From positions 1 through 38,678 of the forward strand of contig DULM01000022.1 of NCBI GenBank assembly GCA_012840405.1: a stretch of 38,678 nt of DNA. The letters are read 5' to 3'. The notes beneath the pieces are model-generated. The model saw only the letters and a program-made list of their open reading frames with translations. It was not told the DNA's origin and made no database searches. Made by a program: the position numbers and the translations under genes. The DNA comes from Syntrophomonadaceae bacterium (lineage in GTDB: Bacteria; Bacillota; DSM-12270; Thermacetogeniales; Thermacetogeniaceae). Shown piece after piece: positions 1 to 8,240 of the stretch; position 1 is the stretch's first letter; every line of letters begins with the position of its first letter.

Positions 1-564
1 ATTGACAAGGTAATGATGGGTGAGAAAATCGATCGCAAGCCCAGTGATGAGGAACGCTATCGCATTGCTGTCCATGAAACCGGCCATGCTCTGATCAGTG
101 AATTTTTAAGAAAAGGGTCTGTATCTCACCTAACTGTGACAACCAGAGGTAGGGCTCTGGGATATATGCGCTCTGTTCCTGAGGACGATCTGTATTTATA
201 TACTAAGGAGCACCTGGAGGAACAGATCCAGATCTGTCTGGCTGGTGCGGCAGCGGAAAATGTTGTTTTGGGTTCTCAGAGCACCGGGGCCAGCAATGAT
301 TTTCAACAAGCAGTTAATATAGCCCGTCAGATCATTACAGCTGGTCTTTCCTCTCTGGGTGTGATCTGTGAAGAGATTATCCCTCAGGAACGCTATCACC
401 AGGAACTGCAAAAGATTATCAAAGAACAGGAGGAAAAAGTCCACCAGATTCTGCAGGACAGTTGTGATACACTTAAAGAGATAGCAGAACTGCTGATGGA
501 GCAGGAGTACATCAGCGGAGATGAACTGCGGAATATGTTAGAACAAGGCAGAGTAATACATTAA
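1..564 (+). CDS. FtsH-like zinc metalloprotease (peptidase M41 domain), 5'-truncated by window edge
   Basis: The reading frame is open from base 1, so this is the C-terminal end of a longer protein whose start lies outside the window; the ATG pair at 13 and 16 is internal by homology. It matches the proteolytic half of FtsH/M41 proteases. The zinc motif is HETGH (FtsH usually has HEAGH), 21 residues after the ATG at 13, and the SNDFQQA segment about 70 residues later supplies the third zinc ligand, an Asp. The helical C-terminus also resembles FtsH. The AAA+ half and any membrane segments cannot be seen, so it could be true FtsH or one of the soluble FtsH-like AAA proteases. cinA starts 14 bases downstream. 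The family is secure; the exact subfamily is not. Confidence 0.85.
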   Translation: MDKVMMGEKIDRKPSDEERYRIAVHETGHALISEFLRKGSVSHLTVTTRGRALGYMRSVPEDDLYLYTKEHLEEQIQICLAGAAAENVVLGSQSTGASNDFQQAVNIARQIITAGLSSLGVICEEIIPQERYHQELQKIIKEQEEKVHQILQDSCDTLKEIAELLMEQEYISGDELRNMLEQGRVIH

Positions 565-578
565 AGGGTTGGTGTCAC

Positions 579-1850
579 ATGACTGTCAGGGTTGAAATCA
601 TAGCCATAGGCAGTGAGTTATTAAGTGAAGAAGTAAAGAATACCACTACTTCATTTCTTGTTAATCAGTTAACAGCTTTGGGATATACAATTAAAAAGCT
701 CAGTACTATTGATGACCAGATGGAAGAGATTACAGGCGCAGTGTATGAGGCACTGCGCCGTGCTAATCTTATTTTTTTAACTGGGGGATTGGGCTCAACA
801 CCTGATGATCTGACCAGGGAGGCTGTGGCTGCTGTCCTGAAAATGCCCATGGAATTTCGCAATGATCTATGGGAGGAGATTCAGCAGTATTTTATTAAAA
901 GGAACAGGTCTGTACCCCCTGCAAATATGAAACAGGCTTATTTGCCATGTGGAGCTGTTCCTCTCCGTAATTCTCTGGGGACAGCACCAGGGATATTGGT
1001 CCCATACAGTAATAACCAGACCATCATTGTTCTCCCCGGGCCGCCGCAAGAAGCCAGAGAAATGTTTATCAATGAAGTTAAACCCTATCTATTGGAGCAT
1101 TATCCCCCGCTCAAAATAATCAAGGAGCGAGTTTTTAAGATCATCGGTATTGGAGAAACGGTTGTTTATGAAAAACTAAAGGATTTGGTTGCCAACCTAC
1201 AGAATTACGGAATAATATGCTCCTTTTTGCCTAAGTCTGGTGAAGTCTGGCTAATCTTTAAATGGGATAGTTCATCTAAAAAGCAGAATGATCTTTTTCA
1301 ACAATTAGAAAATGAGATGATAAATATTCTGGGTGATGACCTTTACGGTTTTGATGATGAAACACTGTCGGGGAAGGTTGGAGAACTCCTAGTGAACCGG
1401 GGTTTTACAGTAGGTGTTGCTGAGTCATGTACTGGTGGTTTAGTTGCCAGTTGTCTTACCGATGTAGCTGGGAGTTCCCGTTATGTGCAGGGAGGAATTG
1501 TTGCCTATAGCAATGAAATAAAAGAAAAGGTGCTGGGGGTAAACCCTAAAACATTAGAACAATATGGAGCTATCAGCCCGGAAACCGCCAGGGAAATGGC
1601 TAGAGGAGCGCGCATAGTTTTAAACTCCACATTTGGCCTGGCAACTACCGGATTAGCAGGGCCTGAAGGGGAGCCCGGTATTCCGGTGGGAACTGTTTTT
1701 CTGGGCCTGTCCACACCTGATACTGAACTAGCCCAGAAAATATTTTTCCCTGGGGTAGGGAGGCAAACTTTGAAAACCATCGCTGCCAAAAGAGCATTGG
1801 ATTTACTGCGGCGATATCTGATCAATCCTGATGGAGTTGATTCCCTTTGA
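579..1850 (+). CDS. cinA: CinA, competence/damage-inducible protein with nicotinamide-nucleotide amidase domain
   Basis: A full-length 423-residue two-domain CinA. The N-terminal molybdopterin-binding-like (MoCF) domain, roughly residues 4-170, carries GGLGSTPDD at 69-77; the usual form has GP where this has GS. The C-terminal PncC domain, about 260-415, carries AESCTGG at 281-287, the signature of NMN deamidases, and a TGLAGPEG segment. Family knowledge: CinA acts in pyridine-nucleotide salvage (NMN deamidation, ADP-ribose pyrophosphatase activity) and in several Bacillota lies just upstream of recA and is linked to competence. The stop overlaps the TTG start of thpR by four bases, so the two are probably translationally coupled. 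The start is ATG. Confidence 0.95.
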   Translation: MTVRVEIIAIGSELLSEEVKNTTTSFLVNQLTALGYTIKKLSTIDDQMEEITGAVYEALRRANLIFLTGGLGSTPDDLTREAVAAVLKMPMEFRNDLWEEIQQYFIKRNRSVPPANMKQAYLPCGAVPLRNSLGTAPGILVPYSNNQTIIVLPGPPQEAREMFINEVKPYLLEHYPPLKIIKERVFKIIGIGETVVYEKLKDLVANLQNYGIICSFLPKSGEVWLIFKWDSSSKKQNDLFQQLENEMINILGDDLYGFDDETLSGKVGELLVNRGFTVGVAESCTGGLVASCLTDVAGSSRYVQGGIVAYSNEIKEKVLGVNPKTLEQYGAISPETAREMARGARIVLNSTFGLATTGLAGPEGEPGIPVGTVFLGLSTPDTELAQKIFFPGVGRQTLKTIAAKRALDLLRRYLINPDGVDSL

Positions 1851-2425
1851 GTTTGAGTGAACAGATACGTGCTTTCACTGCTGTTCTACTGCAGCCTGAA
1901 CTGCAACAGCGCATCACTGACTGTGCAGGGCCTTTATACAAATTACCACTGGATGTTAAATGGGTGGAAAAAAACAACTTACATTTGACACTGAAATTTT
2001 TTGGTTCCTTGAGCAGAGAGGATATACAAAAAGCAGTGACCCAACTGAAGATAATAGCTGAACAGGAGAAAGCTTTTTATCTCCAGTGCGGGGAACTGAC
2101 AGCTTTACCCAATAGCTCACACCCTAGGGTTATTTGCCTTTCTTTAAAAGGAGAGTTGGATAGACTCCAACTCTTATGGCAGAGGATTGAAAATACCCTC
2201 GCTGCTGCAGGCTTCCCTAAAGAGAAGAGAGAAAAATTTAATCCTCATATCACACTGGGAAGATTCCGCAGTAGAGGGAACTGGGCAGTGATTGCTAAAA
2301 ATGCTGGCCCTTTTCCTGATGATCAAATATTGGTCGACAAAATTCATATGATGGCCAGTAAATTGACTCCCCGTGGCCCTATCTACTCACCGCTGGCTGT
2401 TATACCTTTTAGTAAAGAATCATGA
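1847..2425 (+). CDS. thpR: RNA 2',3'-cyclic phosphodiesterase (LigT/ThpR family)
   Basis: A 192-residue member of the 2H phosphoesterase family. The two signature HxT motifs are HLT at 46-48 and HIT at 134-136, each in the usual context (HLTLKFFG and HITLGRF). Family knowledge: these enzymes open 2',3'-cyclic phosphates on RNA and can join 2'-5' RNA ends in vitro. The TTG start overlaps the cinA stop in a TTGA arrangement, and recA follows from its own promoter 138 bases later. Placement between cinA and recA is a common clostridial arrangement. The length is normal and both catalytic motifs are intact. Confidence 0.93.
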   Translation: MSLSEQIRAFTAVLLQPELQQRITDCAGPLYKLPLDVKWVEKNNLHLTLKFFGSLSREDIQKAVTQLKIIAEQEKAFYLQCGELTALPNSSHPRVICLSLKGELDRLQLLWQRIENTLAAAGFPKEKREKFNPHITLGRFRSRGNWAVIAKNAGPFPDDQILVDKIHMMASKLTPRGPIYSPLAVIPFSKES

Positions 2426-2492
2426 ACTTTTGGCCGGGAGCAGGGGGACGTTCTTTTTGCTTCGGCCTTACATCATCCTTGATTTTTGTTTG

Positions 2493-2521
2493 TTGACAAC
2501 CTTTTCCATCTACAATATAAT
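2493..2521 (+). promoter_or_regulatory. recA promoter, sigma-A type
   Basis: TTGACA at 2493-2498 and TATAAT at 2516-2521 are separated by exactly 17 bases: consensus in both boxes and in the spacer. The predicted start of transcription, near 2528, lies just upstream of the LexA-box candidate, so repressor binding there would block the promoter. The element sits in the 137-base gap between thpR and recA. Confidence 0.88.
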
Positions 2522-2532
2522 TATTACAGTTT

Positions 2533-2546
2533 CGAACATCTGTTTT
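2533..2546 (+). promoter_or_regulatory. LexA (DinR) SOS box upstream of recA
   Basis: The sequence CGAACATCTGTTTT fits the Bacillota SOS consensus CGAACRNRYGTTYG at 12 of 14 positions and keeps the GAAC-N4-GTT core. It lies about 12 bases after the -10 box, overlapping the start of the transcript. Autoregulated recA expression through LexA is standard for this family of genes. No second box was noticed elsewhere in the window. Confidence 0.8.
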
Positions 2547-2562
2547 GAAGGGATGGGGAGAA

Positions 2563-3615
2563 ATGGACGATAAGTTCAAGGCCTTAGAGTTGGCCGTTAG
2601 TCAAATTGAAAAAGCCTTTGGCAAAGGGGCTATTATGCGTTTGGGGGATGCTCCATCACAGCTCAATATTGAGGTGATTCCCTCCGGTATACTGTCACTG
2701 GATCTAGCCTTAGGGGTTGGAGGAATTCCCAGAGGAAGGGTAATTGAGATTTATGGGCCTGAGGCATCAGGTAAAACAACAGTAGCCCTGCATATTGTTG
2801 CTGAAGCTCAAAAAAGAGGAGGAATGGCAGCATTTGTTGATGCTGAACATGCCTTAGATCCGGTTTATGCCCAGAATTTAGGTGTAGATATAGATAATCT
2901 CTATGTATCTCAACCTGACACAGGTGAGCAGGCATTAGAGATCACAGAAACCCTGGTGCGCAGTGGCGCGCTGGATGTGGTTGTTATCGATTCTGTGGCT
3001 GCACTGGTACCCCGGGCGGAACTGGAAGGTGAAATGGGGGATACCCATGTGGGTCTGCAAGCTAGGTTAATGTCACAAGCTTTAAGAAAACTAACAGGTA
3101 TTGTCAGTAAATCAAAGACCACTGCTATATTTATCAACCAGATCAGGGAAAAGGTCGGTGTGATGTTTGGGAACCCTGAGGTGACCACTGGTGGTAAAGC
3201 ACTGAAATTTTATTCTTCCATCAGGCTGGAAGTGAAAAAAGTGGACCTGATCAAGCAGGGGACTGAAGTGGTAGGAAGCCGTACCAGAATCAAGGTTGTC
3301 AAAAACAAGGTTGCACCACCCTTCAAACAGATCGATTGTGATCTAATGTATGGTAAGGGCTTTTCCCGTGAGGGAGATATATTGGACCTTGGCATAGATT
3401 ACAATATAGTCACCAAATCCGGATCATGGTTTGCTTATGGTGAAGAGAGGTTGGGACAAGGCAGGGAGAATGCTAAAGCCTTTTTAAAGGAGCACCCGGA
3501 AATCACTCAGGAGATTGAAGATAAAATACGGGAAATGACCAATGCCAGGCTGAATGTAAACACTGCAGAGGCAAAGCAGCAATCAGTAAAGGGCTCCATT
3601 GATGATCATTCTTGA
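2563..3615 (+). CDS. recA: RecA recombinase
   Basis: A 350-residue RecA, full length for the family. The Walker A motif GPEASGKT lies at about 65-72, followed by the conserved central core and the DNA-binding loop regions. Family knowledge: RecA forms ATP-dependent filaments on single-stranded DNA, catalyses strand exchange and triggers LexA self-cleavage. The ATG at 2563 is preferred over the in-frame TTG at 2545 because it has a purine-rich ribosome-binding site just upstream and gives the normal N-terminus. It has a strong promoter and SOS box. The recX gene that often follows recA is not present here. Confidence 0.98.
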   Translation: MDDKFKALELAVSQIEKAFGKGAIMRLGDAPSQLNIEVIPSGILSLDLALGVGGIPRGRVIEIYGPEASGKTTVALHIVAEAQKRGGMAAFVDAEHALDPVYAQNLGVDIDNLYVSQPDTGEQALEITETLVRSGALDVVVIDSVAALVPRAELEGEMGDTHVGLQARLMSQALRKLTGIVSKSKTTAIFINQIREKVGVMFGNPEVTTGGKALKFYSSIRLEVKKVDLIKQGTEVVGSRTRIKVVKNKVAPPFKQIDCDLMYGKGFSREGDILDLGIDYNIVTKSGSWFAYGEERLGQGRENAKAFLKEHPEITQEIEDKIREMTNARLNVNTAEAKQQSVKGSIDDHS

Positions 3616-3640
3616 CATGATCCGGAAACGATAATAAAAT
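3612..3640 (+). promoter_or_regulatory. Candidate sigma-A promoter for rny, overlapping the recA stop
   Basis: TTGACA at 3612-3617, which contains the recA stop codon, is followed after exactly 17 bases by TAAAAT at 3635-3640. This would give an untranslated leader of roughly 160 bases before rny. It is a sequence match only; nothing else in the window tests it. Confidence 0.6.
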
Positions 3641-3757
3641 TTAAGTAAAGAAACAGTTTAATAGAACTTCTTCCACAAGTTCTTTACATAAATTAGTCTG
3701 CTTACAGGATAATATATAAAACTAAATACTTATGGTGTGGGGAAGTTTCTATGAATG

Positions 3758-3785
3758 GCCGAGTTTCTACTCGGTCTTGTTTTTA
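3758..3785 (+). terminator. Terminator-like hairpin in the recA-rny gap
   Basis: CCGAG at 3759-3763 pairs with CTCGG at 3770-3774 around a six-base loop, with an extra G-T pair, and is followed by the T-rich stretch TCTTGTTTTT. It may end the recA transcript or act as a leaky attenuator within the rny leader, since it lies only about 25 bases before the rny start. The stem is short. Confidence 0.5.
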
Positions 3786-3810
3786 GATAAGGGTATGATA
3801 ATGGAGGGAG

Positions 3811-5367
3811 GTGAAAGGTATTAATCAGGTGCCGTTGGTTTACACTATTTTAGCAGTTATAGCACTCCTGTTAGGGGTACTGTTTGGCTATCTCCTCCGC
3901 AAGTACATAGCTGAGGCCAAGATAACTTCAGCAGAAGAGGCAGCTAAACGTATTCTAGAAGAAGCAGAAAAAGAAACAGAAGCTAGAAAAAGAGAAGCGA
4001 TTTTAGAAGCCAAAGAGCAGATACATATCATGCGCACTGAGGCAGATCGGGAAATCCGGGAAAGGCGTAATGAGATTCAGCGTTTGGAACGTCGTTATTT
4101 GCAGAAGGAAGAATCTCTGGACCGGAAAATGGAAAGTCTAGAGAGGAAAGAAGAAGCTTTAGCCAAAAAGGAACAGGAACTGTTCGATAAAAATAAAGAG
4201 CTTGATGATCTGTTACAGAAGCAAACTGCTGAACTAGAACGCATTTCCGGTTTAACTACTGAAGAGGCCCGTACCATGATTCTCGATAATGTCAGGGAAG
4301 AGTTAAAACGTGAAACTGCCCAGATCATTAAAGAAGAAGAGGCGCGGGCTAAGGAGGAAGCTGAAAAGAGAGCGCGTGAAATTGTAGCTCTGGCTATCCA
4401 AAAAGGTGCTGTAGATATTGTGGCTGAAACTACTGTTTCTGTAGTTCCTCTGCCCAATGATGAAATGAAAGGAAGAATAATTGGGAGAGAAGGGAGGAAT
4501 ATCAGAGCACTAGAAACTCTGACAGGGGTTGACTTGATAATTGATGATACACCTGAAGCTGTAATCTTGTCCGGTTTCGATCCCATCAGGCGTGAAACAG
4601 CCCGGATCGCCCTGGAAAAACTGATTAATGATGGGCGCATCCACCCAGCTCGCATCGAGGAAATGGTGGAAAAAGCCCAACAGGAAATTGAGCAGCAGAT
4701 TCGGGAAGAGGGAGAACAAGCAGCTTTTGAAGCTGGAGTTCCCAATTTACATCCTGAATTGATAAAGCTTTTGGGAAGACTTAAATTTCGGACAAGTTAT
4801 GGTCAGAATGTATTAAAACACTCCCTTGAGGTTGCCTATTTGGCAGGAACTATGGCAGCTGAATTGGGAGTTGATGCTGAGTTAGCCAAGCGTGCCGGAT
4901 TGCTCCATGACATTGGTAAAGCCGTTGATCATGAGATGGAGGGACCCCATGTCACCATTGGAGCTGACATTGCGCGCAAATACAAGGAAAACCCTGAGGT
5001 GATCCACTGTATTATGGCTCACCATGGGGATCAGGAAGCGGAAACAGTAGAAGCAGTTCTTGTTCAGGCGGCAGATGCCATATCTGCTGCCCGTCCTGGA
5101 GCACGAAGAGAGACACTGGAAACATATTTAAAGAGATTGGAAAAGCTCGAAGAGATTGCGGATTCTTTCGAGGGTATCGAAAAATCATACGCAATTCAAG
5201 CGGGAAGAGAAATCAGGATTATGGTAAAACCGGATGTGGTTGATGACATCCAGGCAGCTCACTTGAGCAGGGAAATAGGGAAAAAAATCGAGGAGAAATT
5301 AGAGTACCCCGGTCAGATAAAGGTGATTGTGATACGAGAAACAAGACATGTAGAATACGCAAAATAA
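3811..5367 (+). CDS. rny: Ribonuclease Y
   Basis: A 518-residue RNase Y with the full family layout: one N-terminal membrane helix (about 8-28), a long charged coiled coil (about 30-200), a KH RNA-binding domain with the [10 protein letters not shown] loop at 221-230, and an HD domain with metal-binding H337 and H366-D367. Family knowledge: this membrane-anchored endonuclease starts mRNA decay in Bacillota. The start is GTG with a GGAGGGAG ribosome-binding site very close to it. A partner of RNase Y, RicA, is also encoded in this window at 24764. A strong terminator follows the gene. Confidence 0.97.
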   Translation: MKGINQVPLVYTILAVIALLLGVLFGYLLRKYIAEAKITSAEEAAKRILEEAEKETEARKREAILEAKEQIHIMRTEADREIRERRNEIQRLERRYLQKEESLDRKMESLERKEEALAKKEQELFDKNKELDDLLQKQTAELERISGLTTEEARTMILDNVREELKRETAQIIKEEEARAKEEAEKRAREIVALAIQKGAVDIVAETTVSVVPLPNDEMKGRIIGREGRNIRALETLTGVDLIIDDTPEAVILSGFDPIRRETARIALEKLINDGRIHPARIEEMVEKAQQEIEQQIREEGEQAAFEAGVPNLHPELIKLLGRLKFRTSYGQNVLKHSLEVAYLAGTMAAELGVDAELAKRAGLLHDIGKAVDHEMEGPHVTIGADIARKYKENPEVIHCIMAHHGDQEAETVEAVLVQAADAISAARPGARRETLETYLKRLEKLEEIADSFEGIEKSYAIQAGREIRIMVKPDVVDDIQAAHLSREIGKKIEEKLEYPGQIKVIVIRETRHVEYAK

Positions 5368-5390
5368 TATCAATATATATTAAACTTGCT

Positions 5391-5421
5391 GGCCTGCCCA
5401 GTGCAGGTCTTTTTTCTTTTT
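5391..5421 (+). terminator. Rho-independent terminator after rny
   Basis: GGCCTGC at 5391-5397 pairs with GCAGGTC at 5403-5409 (seven pairs, one a G-T) around the loop CCAGT, followed by a long T-rich tract. It separates rny from the downstream genes, although no clear promoter for the next gene was recognised. Confidence 0.82.
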
Positions 5422-5528
5422 AATACAAGGAAAAGGAAGCTTTTTATTGCAGGAATTCTTTTTTTACTGACGAAATACTTAGAGCAAGCAGGAGATATTA
5501 AGACTTATTAGCAGGAGAGGGTAATAGA

Positions 5529-6047
5529 GTGTCAATTCCTTATCAAAATCAAAAAAACAGCAGTGTTCCGCATATTGCTAATTTACTTACATCTATTCTT
5601 ATCCATTACCCGGAGATAGCAACCATTAATCTAGATCCTAAGGACCGGGTAATTAAATTCAGCTTTTATCTGAAAAATATAACTATAGAATTAGGAGAAA
5701 TTGAAAAATACATGCAGCAGGCTCTGCAGGCCTATTATTATTTGGAAGGTATTAAATCAGAGGTAAATGCATTTACCTTTGAACAGCTTGATCAGTTCAC
5801 TATTATGGAGTTCTGTAGGGATATCAATTCCCTTTCACAGAAGGAAATTTCTTTGGTGATTGCGCTGCTCAAGGATCAATTTGGAGCATCTCTCATCTCA
5901 GATGAAGATGAGGATCTGAATGTTGATAACCAAACTCTGCATGAGGAATTAATCAGCTATATGCTGGAGAATGCAAAAAGGTCCAGAACAAATATCGAGT
6001 TAATAGCCTTGCGTGATGAAGGAAAAGTAGTGGTGTACAACAAATAA
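5529..6047 (+). CDS. Conserved-context hypothetical protein between rny and ymdB
   Basis: A 172-residue protein that I do not recognise. It has a GTG start with the ribosome-binding site AGGAGAGGG seven bases upstream, so it is very likely expressed. It has no signal peptide, membrane helix, cysteine cluster or known catalytic motif. The predicted make-up is mixed alpha/beta with an amphipathic middle and a strongly acidic run (DEDEDLNVD, about residues 124-132) before a C-terminal helix and a short beta-like end. It follows the rny terminator and lies 30 bases before ymdB, which suggests co-transcription with ymdB. A role linked to RNA turnover or to sporulation would be a guess from position only. 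Confidence 0.8.
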   Translation: MSIPYQNQKNSSVPHIANLLTSILIHYPEIATINLDPKDRVIKFSFYLKNITIELGEIEKYMQQALQAYYYLEGIKSEVNAFTFEQLDQFTIMEFCRDINSLSQKEISLVIALLKDQFGASLISDEDEDLNVDNQTLHEELISYMLENAKRSRTNIELIALRDEGKVVVYNK

Positions 6048-6077
6048 TTATAATGTGGATTTGGTGGAGGTATTTAT

Positions 6078-6860
6078 TTGCGAGTTTTGTTTCTAGGAGA
6101 TATAGTGGGAAGACCCGGCCGCAGGGCGGTGAAAGAACTGCTTCCGTCACTCTATGAAGAGTATGATCCCCACTTGGTAATTGCCAATGGGGAAAATGCA
6201 GCAGGGGGGAATGGTATCACAAGAAAAACAGCGGATGAAATTTTTCTCAGCGGTGTTGATATACTGACTATGGGTAATCACGTCTGGGATCAAAAGGAGG
6301 TCTACGACTTTATTGATGAAGAGGATCGTATAATCCGACCGGCTAACTACCCTCCTGACACTCCCGGCAGGGGTTATGTGATTACCTATTCGAGGGATAA
6401 CAGCAAAGTAGGAATCATTAATTTGTCAGGCCGAGTTTATTTGCCTGCACTTGACTGCCCTTTTCGGATGTTGGATGAAATACTTCCTATCATAAATAAA
6501 CAAACAAAAGTAATTATAGTTGATTTTCATGCTGAAGCCACTTCAGAGAAGATGGCTCTCGCCTGGTATGCGGATGGGCGTGTTAGTGTGGTGATTGGAA
6601 CCCATACACATATTCAAACAGCAGATGAAAGGATACTCCCTGGAGGAACAGGATATATCACAGATGCAGGTATGACAGGACCCCAGAACTCAATTCTAGG
6701 GGTTAAGGTAGAAGCTGTACTAGAAAAATTCCTAACACAAAGACCTGTTCGTTTTGAAGTGGCATCAGGACCTGTACAGCTCAATGCCATTTATCTTGAA
6801 ATAGACAATGAAAAAGGTATTACAACAACAATAAAAAGGATACAGGTTACCAAAAATTAG
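6078..6860 (+). CDS. ymdB: YmdB-type metallophosphoesterase (cyclic nucleotide phosphodiesterase)
   Basis: A 260-residue protein with the complete YmdB metal site: FLGDIVGRPG at the N-terminus, NGENAAGG, GNHVWD, DFHAEATSEK and GTHTHIQTAD, the ligand motifs of this calcineurin-like family. Family knowledge: Bacillus YmdB hydrolyses 2',3'- or 3',5'-cyclic nucleotides and affects the choice between motility and biofilm and the levels of many mRNAs. The TTG start has the ribosome-binding site GGTGGAGG seven bases upstream. It lies in the rny-ymdB-spoVS order known from Bacillus, with one extra gene between rny and ymdB. Confidence 0.95.
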   Translation: MRVLFLGDIVGRPGRRAVKELLPSLYEEYDPHLVIANGENAAGGNGITRKTADEIFLSGVDILTMGNHVWDQKEVYDFIDEEDRIIRPANYPPDTPGRGYVITYSRDNSKVGIINLSGRVYLPALDCPFRMLDEILPIINKQTKVIIVDFHAEATSEKMALAWYADGRVSVVIGTHTHIQTADERILPGGTGYITDAGMTGPQNSILGVKVEAVLEKFLTQRPVRFEVASGPVQLNAIYLEIDNEKGITTTIKRIQVTKN

Positions 6861-6862
6861 CC

Positions 6863-6891
6863 TTGCGAAATTTTTCCATTAATGATAAAAT
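6863..6891 (+). promoter_or_regulatory. Candidate spoVS promoter
   Basis: TTGCGA at 6863-6868 and TAAAAT at 6886-6891 with a 17-base spacer could be a sigma-A promoter. A second possibility overlaps it: GAAGAATTT at 6906-6914 fits the sigma-H -10 pattern RNNGAATWW, but its -35 region is poor. spoVS is sigma-H dependent in Bacillus subtilis, so both are noted and neither is firm. Confidence 0.4.
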
Positions 6892-6944
6892 GGTTACAAT
6901 TCGTTGAAGAATTTACCGGATTGGAAAAAGGGGAGGTTGGGTTT

Positions 6945-7205
6945 GTGGAAGTTTTGAAGGTGTCAGCAAAATCAAGCCCTAATTCGGTTGCTGGTGCTCT
7001 TGCCGGCGTTTTGAGAGAAAAGGGCTGTGCAGAACTACAGGCAATCGGTGCGGGTGCTCTCAATCAGGCTGTTAAAGCGGTAGCAATTGCAAGAGGTTTT
7101 GTGGCTCCTAGTGGTATTGACCTGATTTGTATTCCGGCCTTTACTGACATTGTGATCGATGGTGAAGAAAGAACGGCGATTAAACTAATTGTAGAACCCC
7201 GATGA
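6945..7205 (+). CDS. spoVS: Stage V sporulation protein S
   Basis: An 86-residue SpoVS, almost invariant in this family, with the segments LKVSAKSSPNSVAGALAG, GAGALNQAVKAVAIARGF and DGEERTAIKLIVEPR. It is an Alba-like small protein needed for late sporulation stages in Bacillus. The GTG at 6945 is chosen because GGGGAGG lies eight bases upstream and it gives the exact family length; the in-frame ATG at 6882 would add 21 residues not seen in the family. A strong terminator follows. Its presence suggests that the organism forms spores or descends from one that did. Confidence 0.97.
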   Translation: MEVLKVSAKSSPNSVAGALAGVLREKGCAELQAIGAGALNQAVKAVAIARGFVAPSGIDLICIPAFTDIVIDGEERTAIKLIVEPR

Positions 7206-7239
7206 AAAGAAATTATAATTATCATTTATACTTTTTTAT

Positions 7240-7274
7240 GCCTGTTTATTTCTCTGTAAATAAACAGGCTTTTA
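7240..7274 (+). terminator. Rho-independent terminator after spoVS
   Basis: A perfect 12-base-pair stem, GCCTGTTTATTT at 7240-7251 with AAATAAACAGGC at 7258-7269, a six-base loop and a short T-rich tail. It closes the rny-ymdB-spoVS region. Confidence 0.9.
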
Positions 7275-7298
7275 TTGTTCGCAAGAGGGAGATTAGAA

Positions 7299-8228
7299 AT
7301 GATTATTGACTGCCATTGTGATACAGTCCTCCAGGCTTATCTCACCAACAGGCTGATCACTGAAAGATCTTCATCAGGACACCTTGATCTTCCCCGTTTG
7401 CAGGAATCAGGTGTTAAGATCCAATTCTTTGCACTATTTCCTGGCATATCCTCTTCAATAAGTCCTTTGAAGCAGATACTCATATTAGGAGATTTTTTTT
7501 GGGAACAGTATAAAAATAACACGGAAAAGATTAAACTGATTTCCTCCAGCAGTGATCTTGGGGAAGTAATGGAAACTAACAAACTAGGGGCCTTGTTGAC
7601 AGTTGAGGGTGGAGAGGTTTTAGAAGGAGAACTTCGCATATTAAGGATCCTTTATCGGCTGGGAGTGCGTAGCCTATGTCTCACCTGGAACAACCGGAAT
7701 GAGATAGCAGATGGTGTAGCTGAAAGGGATGCTAGGGGTTTAACTGATTTCGGCAGGGAAGTTGTTAAAGAGATGAATAAACTGGGAATGATCATTGATC
7801 TTTCACATATTGCAGAAAAGGGATTCTGGGAAGTTCTCGAATTAAGTGATGTTCCTGTGATAGCCTCCCATTCCAACTCCAGAGCCATATGGGATCACCC
7901 CCGCAATCTGACAGATGAGCAGATTAAAGGTATTGCTCAGAAAAATGGATTGATAGGGCTTAATTTCGTATCAGAATTTATCGGAGCCCCTGCTGCTGGA
8001 ATGAAAAAACTACTGGAGCATATTGATCACATACTTGAGCTGGTAGGTGATGATTATCTGGCCTTCGGCTCTGACTTTGATGGAACAGATAATCTGCTTT
8101 CTGGTATAAGTGATGTTACAATATATCCTAAGATCATTGCAGAATTAGAAAAAAGGAATTACAAAAAAAGCACTATTCAAAAGCTCTGCTGGGGTAATTG
8201 CCTGCGCATACTGCAACAAATTTTATAA
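7299..8228 (+). CDS. Membrane dipeptidase family protein (peptidase M19)
   Basis: A 309-residue member of the renal dipeptidase (M19) family. The HxD metal motif is H6-C-D8, the bridging Glu is E103 in the VEGGEVLEGE segment, and two later metal-binding histidines occur in DLSHIAEKG and ASHSNSR; GSDFDG is also typical. Family knowledge: zinc-dependent cleavage of dipeptides, sometimes containing D-residues. The ATG at 7299 has GAGGGA eight bases upstream and gives the normal N-terminus, so it is preferred over TTG at 7275. There is no signal peptide, so the protein is probably cytoplasmic despite the family name. The PHP gene follows after 12 bases. Confidence 0.92.
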   Translation: MIIDCHCDTVLQAYLTNRLITERSSSGHLDLPRLQESGVKIQFFALFPGISSSISPLKQILILGDFFWEQYKNNTEKIKLISSSSDLGEVMETNKLGALLTVEGGEVLEGELRILRILYRLGVRSLCLTWNNRNEIADGVAERDARGLTDFGREVVKEMNKLGMIIDLSHIAEKGFWEVLELSDVPVIASHSNSRAIWDHPRNLTDEQIKGIAQKNGLIGLNFVSEFIGAPAAGMKKLLEHIDHILELVGDDYLAFGSDFDGTDNLLSGISDVTIYPKIIAELEKRNYKKSTIQKLCWGNCLRILQQIL

Positions 8229-8240
8229 GGGGGTTCACTT

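Noticed and set aside
2373-2573. 66-residue + strand open frame between thpR and recA
   Set aside because: It overlaps the end of thpR, the recA promoter, the SOS box and the recA start, and has no ribosome-binding site.
4095-4745. 216-residue open frame on the minus strand within rny
   Set aside because: It is antisense to the coiled-coil and KH region of RNase Y, is made of Ser/Arg-rich low-complexity sequence, and arises from the Glu/Lys-rich codons of rny.
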